Translations under genes and position numbers: made by a program
Source of the DNA: a virus
Length of the DNA: 64,000 nucleotides
Direction: 5' to 3' (one strand)
Virus record (IMG/VR): IMGVR_UViG_3300031603_000001
Coordinates: 62,001 to 126,000 of that record
Notes under the pieces: generated by a model
Told to the model about the DNA's origin: nothing
What the model saw: the letters and a program-made list of their open reading frames with translations, nothing else
The model's database searches: none
Shown: positions 42,966 through 51,512 of the stretch, piece by piece
Layout of the letters: each line of letters starts with the position of its first letter
How positions within the stretch are numbered: the first letter of the stretch is position 1

Positions 42966-43551
42966 ATGAATTCACCAACCTCTCAACGTCAATATATTTA
43001 TTGAGTAACCACAATATGTGGTGTGCTTCAGCAGCATCATACAACGCGTTGTGTGCACCCAGATCATGAATCTCTGGATTAATTCGACGCATCATAGCCG
43101 CGGCTTCCTTTTTAAGGGACCCCTTAGCTATCTCAGCTCTCTCTTGCCCAAGTAGACCTCTGAGGATAGCGTTCAGATCTATTGTATAGTGACTGAACTT
43201 AGAGATAGTCCTGCCTTGTACAGTACGTTCAAGGAATGGCCTATCAAAACTACCTACATTAAAGCCTACTATGACAACCTTATTGACGCTGTTATGTTTA
43301 TCAAACTGCCCCAGGTTGTCGTTAATCCAGGCGTGAAGCTCTTTACTAAATACATTAACAGACACGCCTTGATCAAGATCCTGTGCGCGCATCTTATTGA
43401 CACGCATAGCAGCAGGACTTATCAACACATTTGAATGAGCAATATTCCAATGCTTATATGTGTCTCTGTTAATATACATACCCCAGGATAACATCTGATG
43501 GTCATCAGTAGTCCCAGAGGTTTCACAATCCGCTCCAACAGGTATTAACAT
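42940..43551 (-). CDS. DEDDh 3'-5' exonuclease (DnaQ/RNase T-like)
   Basis: 203 residues. Exo I G-A-D8-C-E10-T-S-G, Exo II V-G-F-N-V-G-S-F-D-R, Exo III G-A-H-N-A-L-Y-D-A-A-E, the DEDDh set in order. A free-standing proofreading, single-strand or RNA-trimming exonuclease; the polymerase carries its own proofreading domain, so repair or RNA trimming is more likely. The start overlaps the nucleotidyltransferase gene by 7 bp. Confidence 0.75.
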   Translation of the reverse strand: MLIPVGADCETSGTTDDHQMLSWGMYINRDTYKHWNIAHSNVLISPAAMRVNKMRAQDLDQGVSVNVFSKELHAWINDNLGQFDKHNSVNKVVIVGFNVGSFDRPFLERTVQGRTISKFSHYTIDLNAILRGLLGQERAEIAKGSLKKEAAAMMRRINPEIHDLGAHNALYDAAEAHHILWLLNKYIDVERLVNSFGNVTSLA

Positions 43552-44432
43552 GTGCCTCCTAGTCCGTATGAGTTTAGCATCTCAAATAAGATACCAATCT
43601 CTGCATTTAATTGTATTAATTGCTCCTCTGTTATAGGAGCCGCTGTCTCTGACATTACGGGTTCAGGTCTAATAAACCCATCTAATAGTTTTCGAATGTC
43701 ATCTTTACTGGAGACATCACGTAGAGAGCTGAGCTTTCTGGCTTCCTCTGCCTTCGGTATCTCAACAGTAGTTAACATATTCTCAAGAACATCAAAGCCG
43801 GAGCTACTTCCATCTCTAATATTTAGAAGAGCCTGGCTATTACTACCCAGGTCTAATTTACCAGTTGTGGCCAATTGCTGTGCTTGTAGTACAGCACGGA
43901 AGGCGTGATACATATCTTTACGCCACTCCTTGCCGGTTTGCATTGCTCTGCTAGCATTCAATACTTTGTTTCCAGCGTAACTTAAGTACGCATTACACAC
44001 GTGCTTAGATACAAATAGCTCTTTAGCTTTTAACAAAGCCAGGCCTACATCGTTTAACTGCAGTACAGCATGATTTGGAACAAATAAGGTATCAATTACA
44101 TTAGGGCTAGCGTCTAATGCTAGCTTTATGAAGTGCACAATACTGTACACCTTCACATCGTAGGACTTATCACCGTAGATAATATGATGCTGTTGGTACG
44201 TACGGAAGGGATCCACCTTGGCATCGAAGACAGGTATCTCTCCGGCCAAGTACGGAAACATCATATGTACCGGAGGTACACATACTGCATAGATATCTAT
44301 GTCTGACTCGTCAGTAGTAGCACCGTACACTGATGAACCCATCAGTACTTCCAGTACTATATTATTCCGAACGAATGCAGGCATGTCATCCAGAAAACCT
44401 TTTGAATACAGCTTTTGAAGTAAACTTTCCAT
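43545..44432 (-). CDS. YcgL/RlaP-like nucleotidyltransferase
   Basis: 295 residues. M-G-S-S-V-Y-G near residue 32 followed by S-D-I-D-I-Y-A is the nucleotidyltransferase G-S and D-x-D signature; the aromatic and His-rich region after it (Q-Q-H-H-I-I-Y-G-D-K-S-Y-D-V-K) supplies a third acidic residue. The remainder is a long helical domain, as in the predicted nucleotidyltransferases grouped with RlaP of RNA repair. In a genome with tRNAs and a Thg1-like enzyme, an RNA end-modifying role is plausible. Confidence 0.65.
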   Translation of the reverse strand: MESLLQKLYSKGFLDDMPAFVRNNIVLEVLMGSSVYGATTDESDIDIYAVCVPPVHMMFPYLAGEIPVFDAKVDPFRTYQQHHIIYGDKSYDVKVYSIVHFIKLALDASPNVIDTLFVPNHAVLQLNDVGLALLKAKELFVSKHVCNAYLSYAGNKVLNASRAMQTGKEWRKDMYHAFRAVLQAQQLATTGKLDLGSNSQALLNIRDGSSSGFDVLENMLTTVEIPKAEEARKLSSLRDVSSKDDIRKLLDGFIRPEPVMSETAAPITEEQLIQLNAEIGILFEMLNSYGLGGTC

Positions 44433-44520
44433 TTACGTTATTCCGATTTTTATAAACCTACTTTTTAGATCCTCTTACACGAGGCTTGCTTTCAGCGATT
44501 ACGGTGCTGAAGTATATATT

Positions 44521-44673
44521 TCATATTGTGTATATGAACAACAACGCTAGCGCCATACTCAGGGCATGTACAGATTGCAGTTCTTTCTGCATCCACGCCC
44601 GTCCGCCCAGGCTGGGTTCGACGTCAATAACGCGAACCCTGTCACCTGTAGCAAACTTAGACGCTTTATGCAT
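44521..44673 (-). CDS. possible 50-residue protein
   Basis: ATG at 44673 lies inside the end of the 158-residue gene (8-bp overlap). The product starts M-H-K-A-S-K-F-A-T-G-D-R-V-R-V-I-D-V, which resembles the first strands of SH3/KOW proteins, and ends in a hydrophobic helix (M-A-L-A-L-L-F-I-Y-T-I). No clear Shine-Dalgarno. Confidence 0.4.
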   Translation of the reverse strand: MHKASKFATGDRVRVIDVEPSLGGRAWMQKELQSVHALSMALALLFIYTI

Positions 44674-45142
44674 CTTCGTATTCGGCAGCCAGGGCACTAG
44701 GGATACGTGTTCCCAATTGCTCTAATGTAGCTACCGCTAGATTTACCTTAGCTTTACGAGATTTAGCGGTACTCAGCGCTGTAGCTGCTGTGACATCCGA
44801 CTTAATCTGGGCAATACCGTCGGTATAGCCTTCTAGTTGTTCCAAAACATGTTCCGGAATAGCTACGCTAAGACGCATCATTGATGCTACTGCGCGTTCT
44901 AGTGACCTTTGACGACCCTCTAGTTCAGAGTAAACATCATCACCGGCACAGTATGAGAATCCAAAGAAACGAGCACCACCGTAGGTGATGTTCTCTTTAT
45001 TGACTTCGTCAATTTCTTTAATCTCACAGATAGTGACAGATTGAATCTCTGGTGGAAACTTTGCATCAGGAAACTCCTGAGCAAATAAGGCTTCTACCAT
45101 GTACAACTGATCACCATTATACTCTACAAAAGTAGTCTTCAT
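44666..45142 (-). CDS. unrecognised protein
   Basis: 158 residues from the ATG at 45142, which has GGAGG four bases upstream; the in-frame ATG at 45169 has none. An alpha/beta N-terminal half is followed by helices rich in Ala and Lys (S-T-A-K-S-R-K-A-K-V-N-L-A). Function unknown. Confidence 0.55.
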   Translation of the reverse strand: MKTTFVEYNGDQLYMVEALFAQEFPDAKFPPEIQSVTICEIKEIDEVNKENITYGGARFFGFSYCAGDDVYSELEGRQRSLERAVASMMRLSVAIPEHVLEQLEGYTDGIAQIKSDVTAATALSTAKSRKAKVNLAVATLEQLGTRIPSALAAEYEDA

Positions 45143-45205
45143 ACTACCTCCATCTTTAGTTAGTCGCACATAGCGACACCGGCCGTATTGGCCGTATTCA
45201 TGATA

Positions 45206-45535
45206 TCACGATCCAAGAGCTATGCTCTCAAATGATTCAACAGCGCGTATCATCTTCTCCAACTCTTCAATGAGTTCTGGAGCAGATGTATTATATATGC
45301 TAGATCTAAAATACAAGATATTAGGCGTACTACTGTTGCTAGGGCAATAACATCTAACATACGCCATATTGGTTAATGAAATCTCAACCGTAAGTTTAGT
45401 TTGGGCATATTGCTTAGTATAGTACCATTCCTTGGTTTTAACACCATCGTACAAATATGAATGAGTGGCAGAGAATCCACGTACTAACAGATCTCCAATT
45501 ATCCTATCTTTGGCAATTTCGAGTTTAGCGCCCAT
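45206..45535 (-). CDS. unrecognised protein, paralogue B
   Basis: 109 residues beginning M-G-A-K-L-E-I-A-K-D-R-I-I-G-D-L-L-V-R-G. The same opening pattern and overall order (Y-x-x-G-x-x-x-x-x-W/F-Y, a central beta region, a C-terminal helix) occur in the gene directly upstream, so the two are a tandem duplicate. Function unknown. Confidence 0.55.
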   Translation of the reverse strand: MGAKLEIAKDRIIGDLLVRGFSATHSYLYDGVKTKEWYYTKQYAQTKLTVEISLTNMAYVRCYCPSNSSTPNILYFRSSIYNTSAPELIEELEKMIRAVESFESIALGS

Positions 45536-45909
45536 TACCTGACCGCATTAAACTGCATATTATCAATAAACACTGCCATAGCTAGTTTTACTTGTTCCCA
45601 GACTGCAGCTAATTCATGAACATCTGCAATATAAATACCAGTACCGTAATCAACAATGTTATTACTCCACTTGCCATTTACAACAAAAGCAAGACTTACA
45701 CTAACACCAGCGTCAATACAAAGGTAAGCATGCGCAGTACATTGATTCTTCTTTTTACGCTTCATGCCGAATGTACCAAGGTTCTTTTGTAGAAAGTAAA
45801 ACCTCGCTTTACTATCATGGCCGCGATAACGAACGCCTGAAGTAGGATACCCTAATTCAAGGAAATCATCAATTACGAGTTCTTTGACTGCATCAGCTTT
45901 AGCTCCCAT
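45535..45909 (-). CDS. unrecognised protein, paralogue A
   Basis: 124 residues beginning M-G-A-K-A-D-A-V-K-E-L-V-I-D-D-F-L-E-L-G. It overlaps the downstream paralogue by one base and the ThyX gene by 11 bp. A basic loop K-R-K-K-K-N distinguishes it. Function unknown. Confidence 0.55.
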   Translation of the reverse strand: MGAKADAVKELVIDDFLELGYPTSGVRYRGHDSKARFYFLQKNLGTFGMKRKKKNQCTAHAYLCIDAGVSVSLAFVVNGKWSNNIVDYGTGIYIADVHELAAVWEQVKLAMAVFIDNMQFNAVR

Positions 45910-46687
45910 CAGGAGCTCCTGGATCCATTGCTCTTGCTAACAGATGTGACCATTCTTCTTTATTCCATTGCCAGGCTTTAGCCATGGCCATTACGGAAAT
46001 GGGAGCAACCTCTTCAGCTTTATCAAGTAGAGCACCAGCGTACAGTTGCATCTCAAATTGTGCATGCGGTGAAAAACGTAACCCGATGAAATGCATCAGA
46101 TTGTGTAAATTCACAGTAGCGTAAAACTCTGTGTACATATTCTGAGGCAGAACCATACGAGCTTGTTCACGAGCAACACCTTGTTTAATCAATAGATTGT
46201 ACAAGCCCAGGCCCTCAAGAGCGTGATTACGTAAAACCTGATGAACAGGCTGTTTCTGTATATCGGAATAAAGTAAATCACTAATTTCGATATCCAGCGT
46301 ACGAATCATAGAAGAACCACCAACAGATTGTTGTTTGTCTTCTCCGTCACTTTGTGAACGTAATCCCTCAGGAAGGAAGAACTCAATGTTCTCGCCAGTG
46401 TATCTGCGACTTACTTCGTTGTATGACCATGTACGATGCCTATGCCACTGCCTGGCAATGAACAGAGGGCATTTCACATGAAAAGTGAAGGTAACATGCT
46501 CAAAAGGAGATGTATGACGTTCCTGCGCCAAATAGACGATTAACTTCTCATCTTTCTTAGTGAGCAAATCCGCACGTTTACCGAATGATACCCGAGCTGC
46601 ATTTACGACATCGATGTCTCCACCAGATGCTTTAACAAGATTGACGAAGCCTATGTCATCGTGTAATACGAAAGTTTCTTTACTCAT
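45899..46687 (-). CDS. thyX: flavin-dependent thymidylate synthase
   Basis: 262 residues. The ThyX motif is clear: R79-Q-W-H-R83-H84-R85-T-W-S88-Y-N-E-V-S-R94-R-Y. It methylates dUMP to dTMP using FAD, NADPH and methylenetetrahydrofolate. Length is typical. Overlaps its neighbours by 4-11 bp. Works in the same pathway as NrdJ and the dNMP kinase. Confidence 0.93.
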   Translation of the reverse strand: MSKETFVLHDDIGFVNLVKASGGDIDVVNAARVSFGKRADLLTKKDEKLIVYLAQERHTSPFEHVTFTFHVKCPLFIARQWHRHRTWSYNEVSRRYTGENIEFFLPEGLRSQSDGEDKQQSVGGSSMIRTLDIEISDLLYSDIQKQPVHQVLRNHALEGLGLYNLLIKQGVAREQARMVLPQNMYTEFYATVNLHNLMHFIGLRFSPHAQFEMQLYAGALLDKAEEVAPISVMAMAKAWQWNKEEWSHLLARAMDPGAPDGS

Positions 46688-47028
46688 AGTTCACACTCCA
46701 CCCATACTTTTGTTATAACATGATCCATGGAATCAAATCCACCCTCTTCTGGGAAATAGGCTATTGCCATTTGACGGATCTTTTGATCTTGTACATCAGC
46801 AGGGCATGTATATTCTTCTATTGGAATAGTAATTGCATATTCATAATCGTCAGATGTAAATACCCATTTCTGTTCTTTAGTCTTACGATCACGCCAGGCT
46901 ATGCCTAGCTTTACATAAACAAGCTCATCATCAATAAATTGAGCATGATCTTTGCATTGTGCACAGATGTCGGATTCATCCATGTCCATCCAATGACCTG
47001 CTGTACAGCATAAGCTTACATCACTCAT
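46684..47028 (-). CDS. unrecognised protein with N-terminal Cys/His motif
   Basis: 114 residues. C-C-T-A-G-H-W near residue 7 and C-A-Q-C near 22 could bind zinc; the rest is beta-type. Start overlaps the HAD gene by 8 bp. Function unknown. Confidence 0.55.
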   Translation of the reverse strand: MSDVSLCCTAGHWMDMDESDICAQCKDHAQFIDDELVYVKLGIAWRDRKTKEQKWVFTSDDYEYAITIPIEEYTCPADVQDQKIRQMAIAYFPEEGGFDSMDHVITKVWVECEL

Positions 47029-47524
47029 CGGTTAACGCCTCCACAGTTTGTATACCTACATGAGGTAAATTTGTAGTATAATTAGAAACTATACCAATTC
47101 TAACATAATCAGGATCTTTATCCGGCCATGCAGTGGATGCAGCAACGACATTACCGTTTTTATAAACCCAAAGTACATAACTAGGTTTGAGTTCATGCCC
47201 GTGCTCTTTGAGCATTGCTTTTACATTAGAAGCCCTGTACGTGATGTCAGTATGATCTTGATGAATAAACTCAGGCTTATCATCAACCCATATGTCTATT
47301 TTAATACCAGCAGCTTCCATTACAGGGATCTTAGCTTTACGGTCAGTGTAGAACACGCCTTGTACATGTGCAGTATGCTGTTCCGGTATGTGCTCGTCGA
47401 CATTGTCGAAACGAGCTGTAACCAGGTAACACTTATGGCCGTATCTGTTGAAAGTGCTTATTACTTTACTGAAGGTACCGGGATCTGCAGAATAAGTGTC
47501 ATCGTAATCGATGGCTATATTCAA
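47021..47524 (-). CDS. HAD-like phosphatase
   Basis: 167 residues. A-I-D6-Y-D8-D-T near the N-terminus is the HAD nucleophile motif, V-T-A-R the second and W-V-D-D-K-P the fourth acidic motif. Small size and no long cap fit 5'-nucleotidase or polynucleotide 3'-phosphatase-like members. The C-terminal 45 residues are an extra beta segment. Substrate not predictable. Confidence 0.65.
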   Translation of the reverse strand: MNIAIDYDDTYSADPGTFSKVISTFNRYGHKCYLVTARFDNVDEHIPEQHTAHVQGVFYTDRKAKIPVMEAAGIKIDIWVDDKPEFIHQDHTDITYRASNVKAMLKEHGHELKPSYVLWVYKNGNVVAASTAWPDKDPDYVRIGIVSNYTTNLPHVGIQTVEALTDE

Positions 47525-47751
47525 TGAAATCGCCCAGGAGGAGGATTAATAACTTCAACGGTCTTACCCTCGCGTAATGCCTTTAGAATACGTAAAGCGT
47601 ATTCTAAATCTGTGCCGAAACCGGCTTGATAGCAGTCCTCATCAGTTTGGCCTTCGAAACCTTTACAGTTATCACTGTAATCGTTACAACGGTTTTCTAA
47701 TGCTTGAATACTATTCTCTAGTTGTTCCTTTGATACTAATGTTATACTCAT
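47521..47751 (-). CDS. unrecognised small protein
   Basis: 76 residues from the ATG at 47751 (AGGA five bases upstream, ATGA overlap with the previous stop). Helical with a C-terminal N-P-P-P-G-R-F-H. Function unknown. Confidence 0.55.
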   Translation of the reverse strand: MSITLVSKEQLENSIQALENRCNDYSDNCKGFEGQTDEDCYQAGFGTDLEYALRILKALREGKTVEVINPPPGRFH

Positions 47752-48275
47752 CTTTGTCCTGCCTGATTTCCGCCCAACCATGCTACCATCTCAGCAGCCT
47801 TGTAAACATCGGGCACTATATAATGTGCAGTTCCTCGCACAAATGGGTGTAGAGCAGGAGCTCCTGCTAATTCAGGATCCGCAATGACAATAACAGTCTT
47901 AGATGGATCATCATACGCCCATGCTAATTCATAGATTGTACCCAGAATGATCTTCTCAGGTAAATAATGATTCAGATTTGCAACAATCACGTTGGACTGC
48001 TTTACCATCTCACGATCTTTGCTAAGGATCAATGATCCCTTCCAATTATTATGAGCTGATTTAATCGCCTCTTTAACAGTAACATCCTCATCCCAGGCTT
48101 CGCCTTCGGTCGGGTCCAATACAGTTATAGTACGCTGCCAAGGGAGTTGATCTCGGAATTCATAAGTTAATGTTTCCTTAAACTCATTACGCCATAACGT
48201 AGTTGGGTTCTGAGGATGTGGCCAGTCTTTAGGCCTAGGGCCCATCTGCCCAGCAAGGTACACAGTCACTTTCAT
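47748..48275 (-). CDS. nucleoside 2-deoxyribosyltransferase-like protein
   Basis: 175 residues from the ATG at 48275, with GGAG six bases upstream. V-Y-L-A-G-Q-M at the N-terminus, D-R-E-M-V-K-Q-S-N-V-I-V-A-N-L and G-T-I-Y-E-L-A-W-A-Y match the pattern of the family (substrate Tyr/Asp region, S-D/N-x-x-V, catalytic Glu in G-T-x-x-E). These enzymes swap bases on deoxyribosides or act as hydrolases in nucleotide salvage. ATGA overlap with ORF 48272. Confidence 0.6.
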   Translation of the reverse strand: MKVTVYLAGQMGPRPKDWPHPQNPTTLWRNEFKETLTYEFRDQLPWQRTITVLDPTEGEAWDEDVTVKEAIKSAHNNWKGSLILSKDREMVKQSNVIVANLNHYLPEKIILGTIYELAWAYDDPSKTVIVIADPELAGAPALHPFVRGTAHYIVPDVYKAAEMVAWLGGNQAGQR

Positions 48276-48409
48276 TGATATCTCCATTCACATACGACCA
48301 TAGTGCCGTCTGCGGGAGCAAACTCCTTTTTGGGCATATTATCGTAATTTACGGTTAAAGCTAGGAATACTATTCCGTATAGAATAATAAGAAGTTGTAT
48401 ATATGTCAT
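48272..48409 (-). CDS. 45-residue membrane protein
   Basis: Start overlaps the lipoprotein stop (ATGA at 48406-48409) and its stop overlaps the next ATG (ATGA at 48272-48275). One N-terminal hydrophobic helix (Q-L-L-I-I-L-Y-G-I-V-F-L-A-L) then about 25 polar residues. The pairing with a lipoprotein ORF recalls spanin pairs, but both are short. Confidence 0.55.
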   Translation of the reverse strand: MTYIQLLIILYGIVFLALTVNYDNMPKKEFAPADGTMVVCEWRYQ

Positions 48410-48576
48410 GTCATAACACCATTCAAACAAGCGTGTATAATAGTAATGCCAAATACATCACCCATAGTCATCTCGCTGATTAACTTAGCGGATTCAATAT
48501 TACCTAATATAGGGTCACAGCCAGCAATAAGAAATAAAACTACACTTAAAAGTGCAACATAACGCTTACGTTTCAT
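48406..48576 (-). CDS. 56-residue lipoprotein
   Basis: M-K-R-K-R-Y then a hydrophobic stretch ending L-I-A-G-C20, a clear lipobox with the Cys to be lipidated. GGAG lies seven bases before the ATG, which overlaps the previous stop (ATGA). Candidate envelope protein (superinfection exclusion or spanin partner). Confidence 0.6.
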   Translation of the reverse strand: MKRKRYVALLSVVLFLIAGCDPILGNIESAKLISEMTMGDVFGITIIHACLNGVMT

Positions 48577-48815
48577 TTGATTCTCTCCACTTTGAGATCT
48601 GAACGATCTCCAATAATAGATTCTCCATTATAAACAGTCATCCCTGTAGTAAGAAGAGTAAAAGCTTTTCCCATTCTAGCAGGAGTCCCCTGTGGTAGGC
48701 AAGCCGCCACAGAGAGCTTATCAGAGGAGTCAAGAGCGATGTACGCAATTAAGATAGCGCCACCTTCTTTGACTACCTCGTCTTTAATTTGTTTTAGTAG
48801 TTTTGTCGACAGCAT
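48573..48815 (-). CDS. unrecognised small protein
   Basis: 80 residues, helical N-terminus (S-T-K-L-L-K-Q-I-K-D-E-V-V-K-E-G), then beta strands. It overlaps the GroES-like gene by 32 bp. Function unknown. Confidence 0.5.
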   Translation of the reverse strand: MLSTKLLKQIKDEVVKEGGAILIAYIALDSSDKLSVAACLPQGTPARMGKAFTLLTTGMTVYNGESIIGDRSDLKVERIK

Positions 48816-49329
48816 CTGCCGCTACCTCTTCAACTTTCGGATCTGCCGCTACCTCTCCTATTGGATTAGCATCGACGTAGCCGGCTATCTCCATAACAAT
48901 CATAGCATCATCGCCTTCAAAATCAATGTGATTTGTGTTAAGATACTCCATAACACCACGAAGGTACTTATCAGAAGCCTCATTACCACCACCAGCCTTG
49001 GCGATTATAGTCACAACATCGGCCATAGAAGGTAGATTAAATATGTACTTAGCTAAGACAGATTCTGTCTTTAAAAGCGTTGCATCTAATCCCATGTATT
49101 CCATAGCAAATCCTGCCATACGCATTGTCATAACGCGTTCACCAGGACTGTACAACGAGGATGCCTCACTATCAGGATTGGTAGCTAATACAGTAGCACC
49201 TAAAGGGCGATTGCGTTCAGCCGTGGTATCAAGAAGATCGATACCACCGTCACTCTTGTTTTGTTTAGGATCACGTAGTACAATGATGTGATCATTCATG
49301 GGTTTTGGGGTTAAAACATTAACAGTCAT
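48784..49329 (-). CDS. GroES-like co-chaperonin
   Basis: 181 residues, about 85 longer than GroES. Residues 8-95 follow the Cpn10 pattern: P-M-N-D-H-I-I-V-L at the start, S-D-G-G-I-D-L-L as the mobile-loop region, P-L-G-A-T-V-L-A-T, then Y-S-P-G-E-R-V-M, and V-L-A-K-Y at the end. The C-terminal 85 residues are extra, ending in an acidic and Lys/Thr-rich tail. Probably replaces host GroES for phage protein folding, as T4 gp31 does. Function call by pattern, moderate certainty. Confidence 0.58.
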   Translation of the reverse strand: MTVNVLTPKPMNDHIIVLRDPKQNKSDGGIDLLDTTAERNRPLGATVLATNPDSEASSLYSPGERVMTMRMAGFAMEYMGLDATLLKTESVLAKYIFNLPSMADVVTIIAKAGGGNEASDKYLRGVMEYLNTNHIDFEGDDAMIVMEIAGYVDANPIGEVAADPKVEEVAADAVDKTTKTN

Positions 49330-49336
49330 AATATTC

Positions 49337-49876
49337 CTATATACGAAATGTCGTATTAGCTATGCCGGTGATTAATACAGCGGCAGCGTCAAGTTGATGC
49401 TCAACTATGGTTTTAGCAGTTGGCCACTTAACAGTTGGGAATCTCTTACGCACAGCATCGGCGACGTCCTTTTTAGACGCATTAGAGTTCCCGGTCATTT
49501 TCTTTTTAACATCCCCTGCTGATAACCACATAACGGGTATGCCATACATGCGAGGAATGATGGTGGTGAAAGACTTAGCAATAGCTAAACCAATGGCCGC
49601 TCTTGAAGACTTTGCCCCACCTGATACTGTTTCTACATAAAAGACTGAAGGACGATACTTCTCTATGAGAGTTACCATCTCGTCAGTAATATCACTGATT
49701 CTGCGGGCTGTGTCATCCGCGACGTAAATACCCCGCTTCTTTGACTCATTCTTTGTTCTGATATTACCGTGAGCCTTTAATGACTTACGTCCACTATCAA
49801 ATACCACATAACCAGTATTGGTAAACGAAGGATCCAAGGCTATTGCCATATTTGGATCTGGTATATATTTCATCAT
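49337..49876 (-). CDS. RuvC-like Holliday junction resolvase
   Basis: 179 residues. RNase H-fold acidic set: A-L-D15-P-S-F-T-N-T-G, Y-V-E82-T-V, S-K-K-D-V-A-D, and H160-Q-L-D163-A-A-A-V at the end, the RuvC order with the H-x-x-D ending. Cuts branched DNA before packaging or during recombination. Overlaps the next gene by 4 bp. Confidence 0.75.
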   Translation of the reverse strand: MMKYIPDPNMAIALDPSFTNTGYVVFDSGRKSLKAHGNIRTKNESKKRGIYVADDTARRISDITDEMVTLIEKYRPSVFYVETVSGGAKSSRAAIGLAIAKSFTTIIPRMYGIPVMWLSAGDVKKKMTGNSNASKKDVADAVRKRFPTVKWPTAKTIVEHQLDAAAVLITGIANTTFRI

Positions 49877-50268
49877 AACGTTAATGATCCCATACGCTCT
49901 TCGAGGTCATCTAGCGCAGACTGTGTTTGAAACAGTGAGCCTACTAGGCCCATCCAATCCTCAAGTCTCATGTGTGCCATTTCGCCTTTACCTTGAACAC
50001 CTGTAAAGAATACAGGTACAGCTCCCCCACGTACAATCTGTGACTCAGCCTTTTGCCATTCGACCCAAGGTATAGTATGATTTTTCCTAGCACCACTAGG
50101 AGAGTCTTTACATTCTCCCCCTAGTCTGATTGGATACGTACTGTCATGGGTCATACGCATATCTGCATTGCCTAACGCATTACCAGAACCAGCAGTACCA
50201 ATAAATGGAACTCCATGATCTTCTGCAAGCGCAAGTACTAGTGCTTCTAAGCGTTGGCGAGGACTCAT
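49873..50268 (-). CDS. Hjc/VRR-type PD-(D/E)XK nuclease
   Basis: 131 residues. G-S-G-N-A-L-G-N-A-D36-M-R then L-G-G-E52-C-K54-D is a compact PD-x(n)-ExK site, followed by W-V-E-W-Q-K-A-E and P-V-F-F strands as in Hjc-type and VRR nucleases. Directly next to the RuvC-like gene, so two unrelated junction-type nucleases are adjacent. Junction specificity is inferred. Confidence 0.62.
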   Translation of the reverse strand: MSPRQRLEALVLALAEDHGVPFIGTAGSGNALGNADMRMTHDSTYPIRLGGECKDSPSGARKNHTIPWVEWQKAESQIVRGGAVPVFFTGVQGKGEMAHMRLEDWMGLVGSLFQTQSALDDLEERMGSLTL

Positions 50269-51512
50269 GTGTCTAAACCATGTGCAAGTGAAAACACTAC
50301 GCGGAAAGCTACACCCTCGATAGGTTTATCAAAACAATCCAACATCCCTATATGGGGATGCCCGCCAAGATCTTCATTCTTAGTGTAATGGACTGTAATG
50401 TTTTCTACTTGCCCAGCAAGCTTATGCAACATATGCATGGTAATAGTATCGTACTGCATAGCGAATGCTTCTTTATGCTTTCCGATTTCAGTACCACTTA
50501 CCTCTACTGTCTCAGCAGCAGCATGCTTATTGTTACGAGTATACACATCAGCAACAGTCTTGCCTATAGGAACGCGTACGTTCATACGGCCAGCACTGAA
50601 TTGCTCGATTCGTTTCAAAGTAGCATGCATAAGATCAATGTTCCATGAGAACTCATTCTTAGGCTTACCCTTGAATTGCTCCAAAGCGTCGTCAACATCT
50701 TGGTTTGACTCAGGCTCGCATCCACATACCATACGCTTTAGCTTATCCTCTGATTCGAAACCAATCAGATTATCAGTCTTATGCTTAGGAAGTAGTACAC
50801 GAATATCCGCACTCTGCAGATTCTTAACCTTACGGAAAGTAAACAACGGTACGTATACCGTAAACTCTCTCTTAAGCTCAGGAGCCTCTACATAGAACAT
50901 ACCCATCATACGATGGGTACGAGTGAATATACGTAGATACCACTTCTTTGTTGTAGGTTGTTGAATAGCTTGTAGACGAATAAATTGAGTAGAATCATCC
51001 AGCATCAGACGCACTTTGTCAAACAAGCGCATCATTACACTGTAATCTACCATTCCGACGCAATCCATATCCCATGCTGGGACAATTAATGCATCCGGAT
51101 CCAGTAATCCTATTTGATACTTACCGTGTTTACTCTTAAGCTGAAGCTCAGAGATCATACCTGAAGAATCTTCCGGTACAGTAATATTAATAGTATCACC
51201 CTTATCAGTTAAATCCAGAGTAGTTTGAATCTGGTTGTACTGCATGATAAGCTTACGACCATGAGTAGTAATCTTCTCAAGAGGCACGAATGCTCTACAT
51301 TGAATAGCACCATTGAAGGTGGATACTTCTGCCATACGCTTCTTGGCATGTGTTCTGATAGTAATTAGATTAGCATCTGGACCAGCTGACGCTGATTTTA
51401 GCCCTGGTGCACAATATACAATTGAATTAAGCAATGCATCACGTTCCCCTACTAAAGACAATACTGTCGGAGTCGGAGTCGGAGAAGCAGGCTTAGGTGG
51501 TGTTGAGGTCAT
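50265..51512 (-). CDS. possible sliding clamp (DnaN-like)
   Basis: 415 residues. After a disordered Thr/Pro N-terminus, the layout of a helix (E-R-D-A-L-L-N-S-I-V-Y-C) followed by alternating beta blocks repeats roughly three times, as in DnaN beta clamps, and length is close to the bacterial clamp plus a tail. Individual motifs are weak. The phage has a clamp loader, so a clamp is expected. Confidence 0.4.
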   Translation of the reverse strand: MTSTPPKPASPTPTPTVLSLVGERDALLNSIVYCAPGLKSASAGPDANLITIRTHAKKRMAEVSTFNGAIQCRAFVPLEKITTHGRKLIMQYNQIQTTLDLTDKGDTINITVPEDSSGMISELQLKSKHGKYQIGLLDPDALIVPAWDMDCVGMVDYSVMMRLFDKVRLMLDDSTQFIRLQAIQQPTTKKWYLRIFTRTHRMMGMFYVEAPELKREFTVYVPLFTFRKVKNLQSADIRVLLPKHKTDNLIGFESEDKLKRMVCGCEPESNQDVDDALEQFKGKPKNEFSWNIDLMHATLKRIEQFSAGRMNVRVPIGKTVADVYTRNNKHAAAETVEVSGTEIGKHKEAFAMQYDTITMHMLHKLAGQVENITVHYTKNEDLGGHPHIGMLDCFDKPIEGVAFRVVFSLAHGLDT

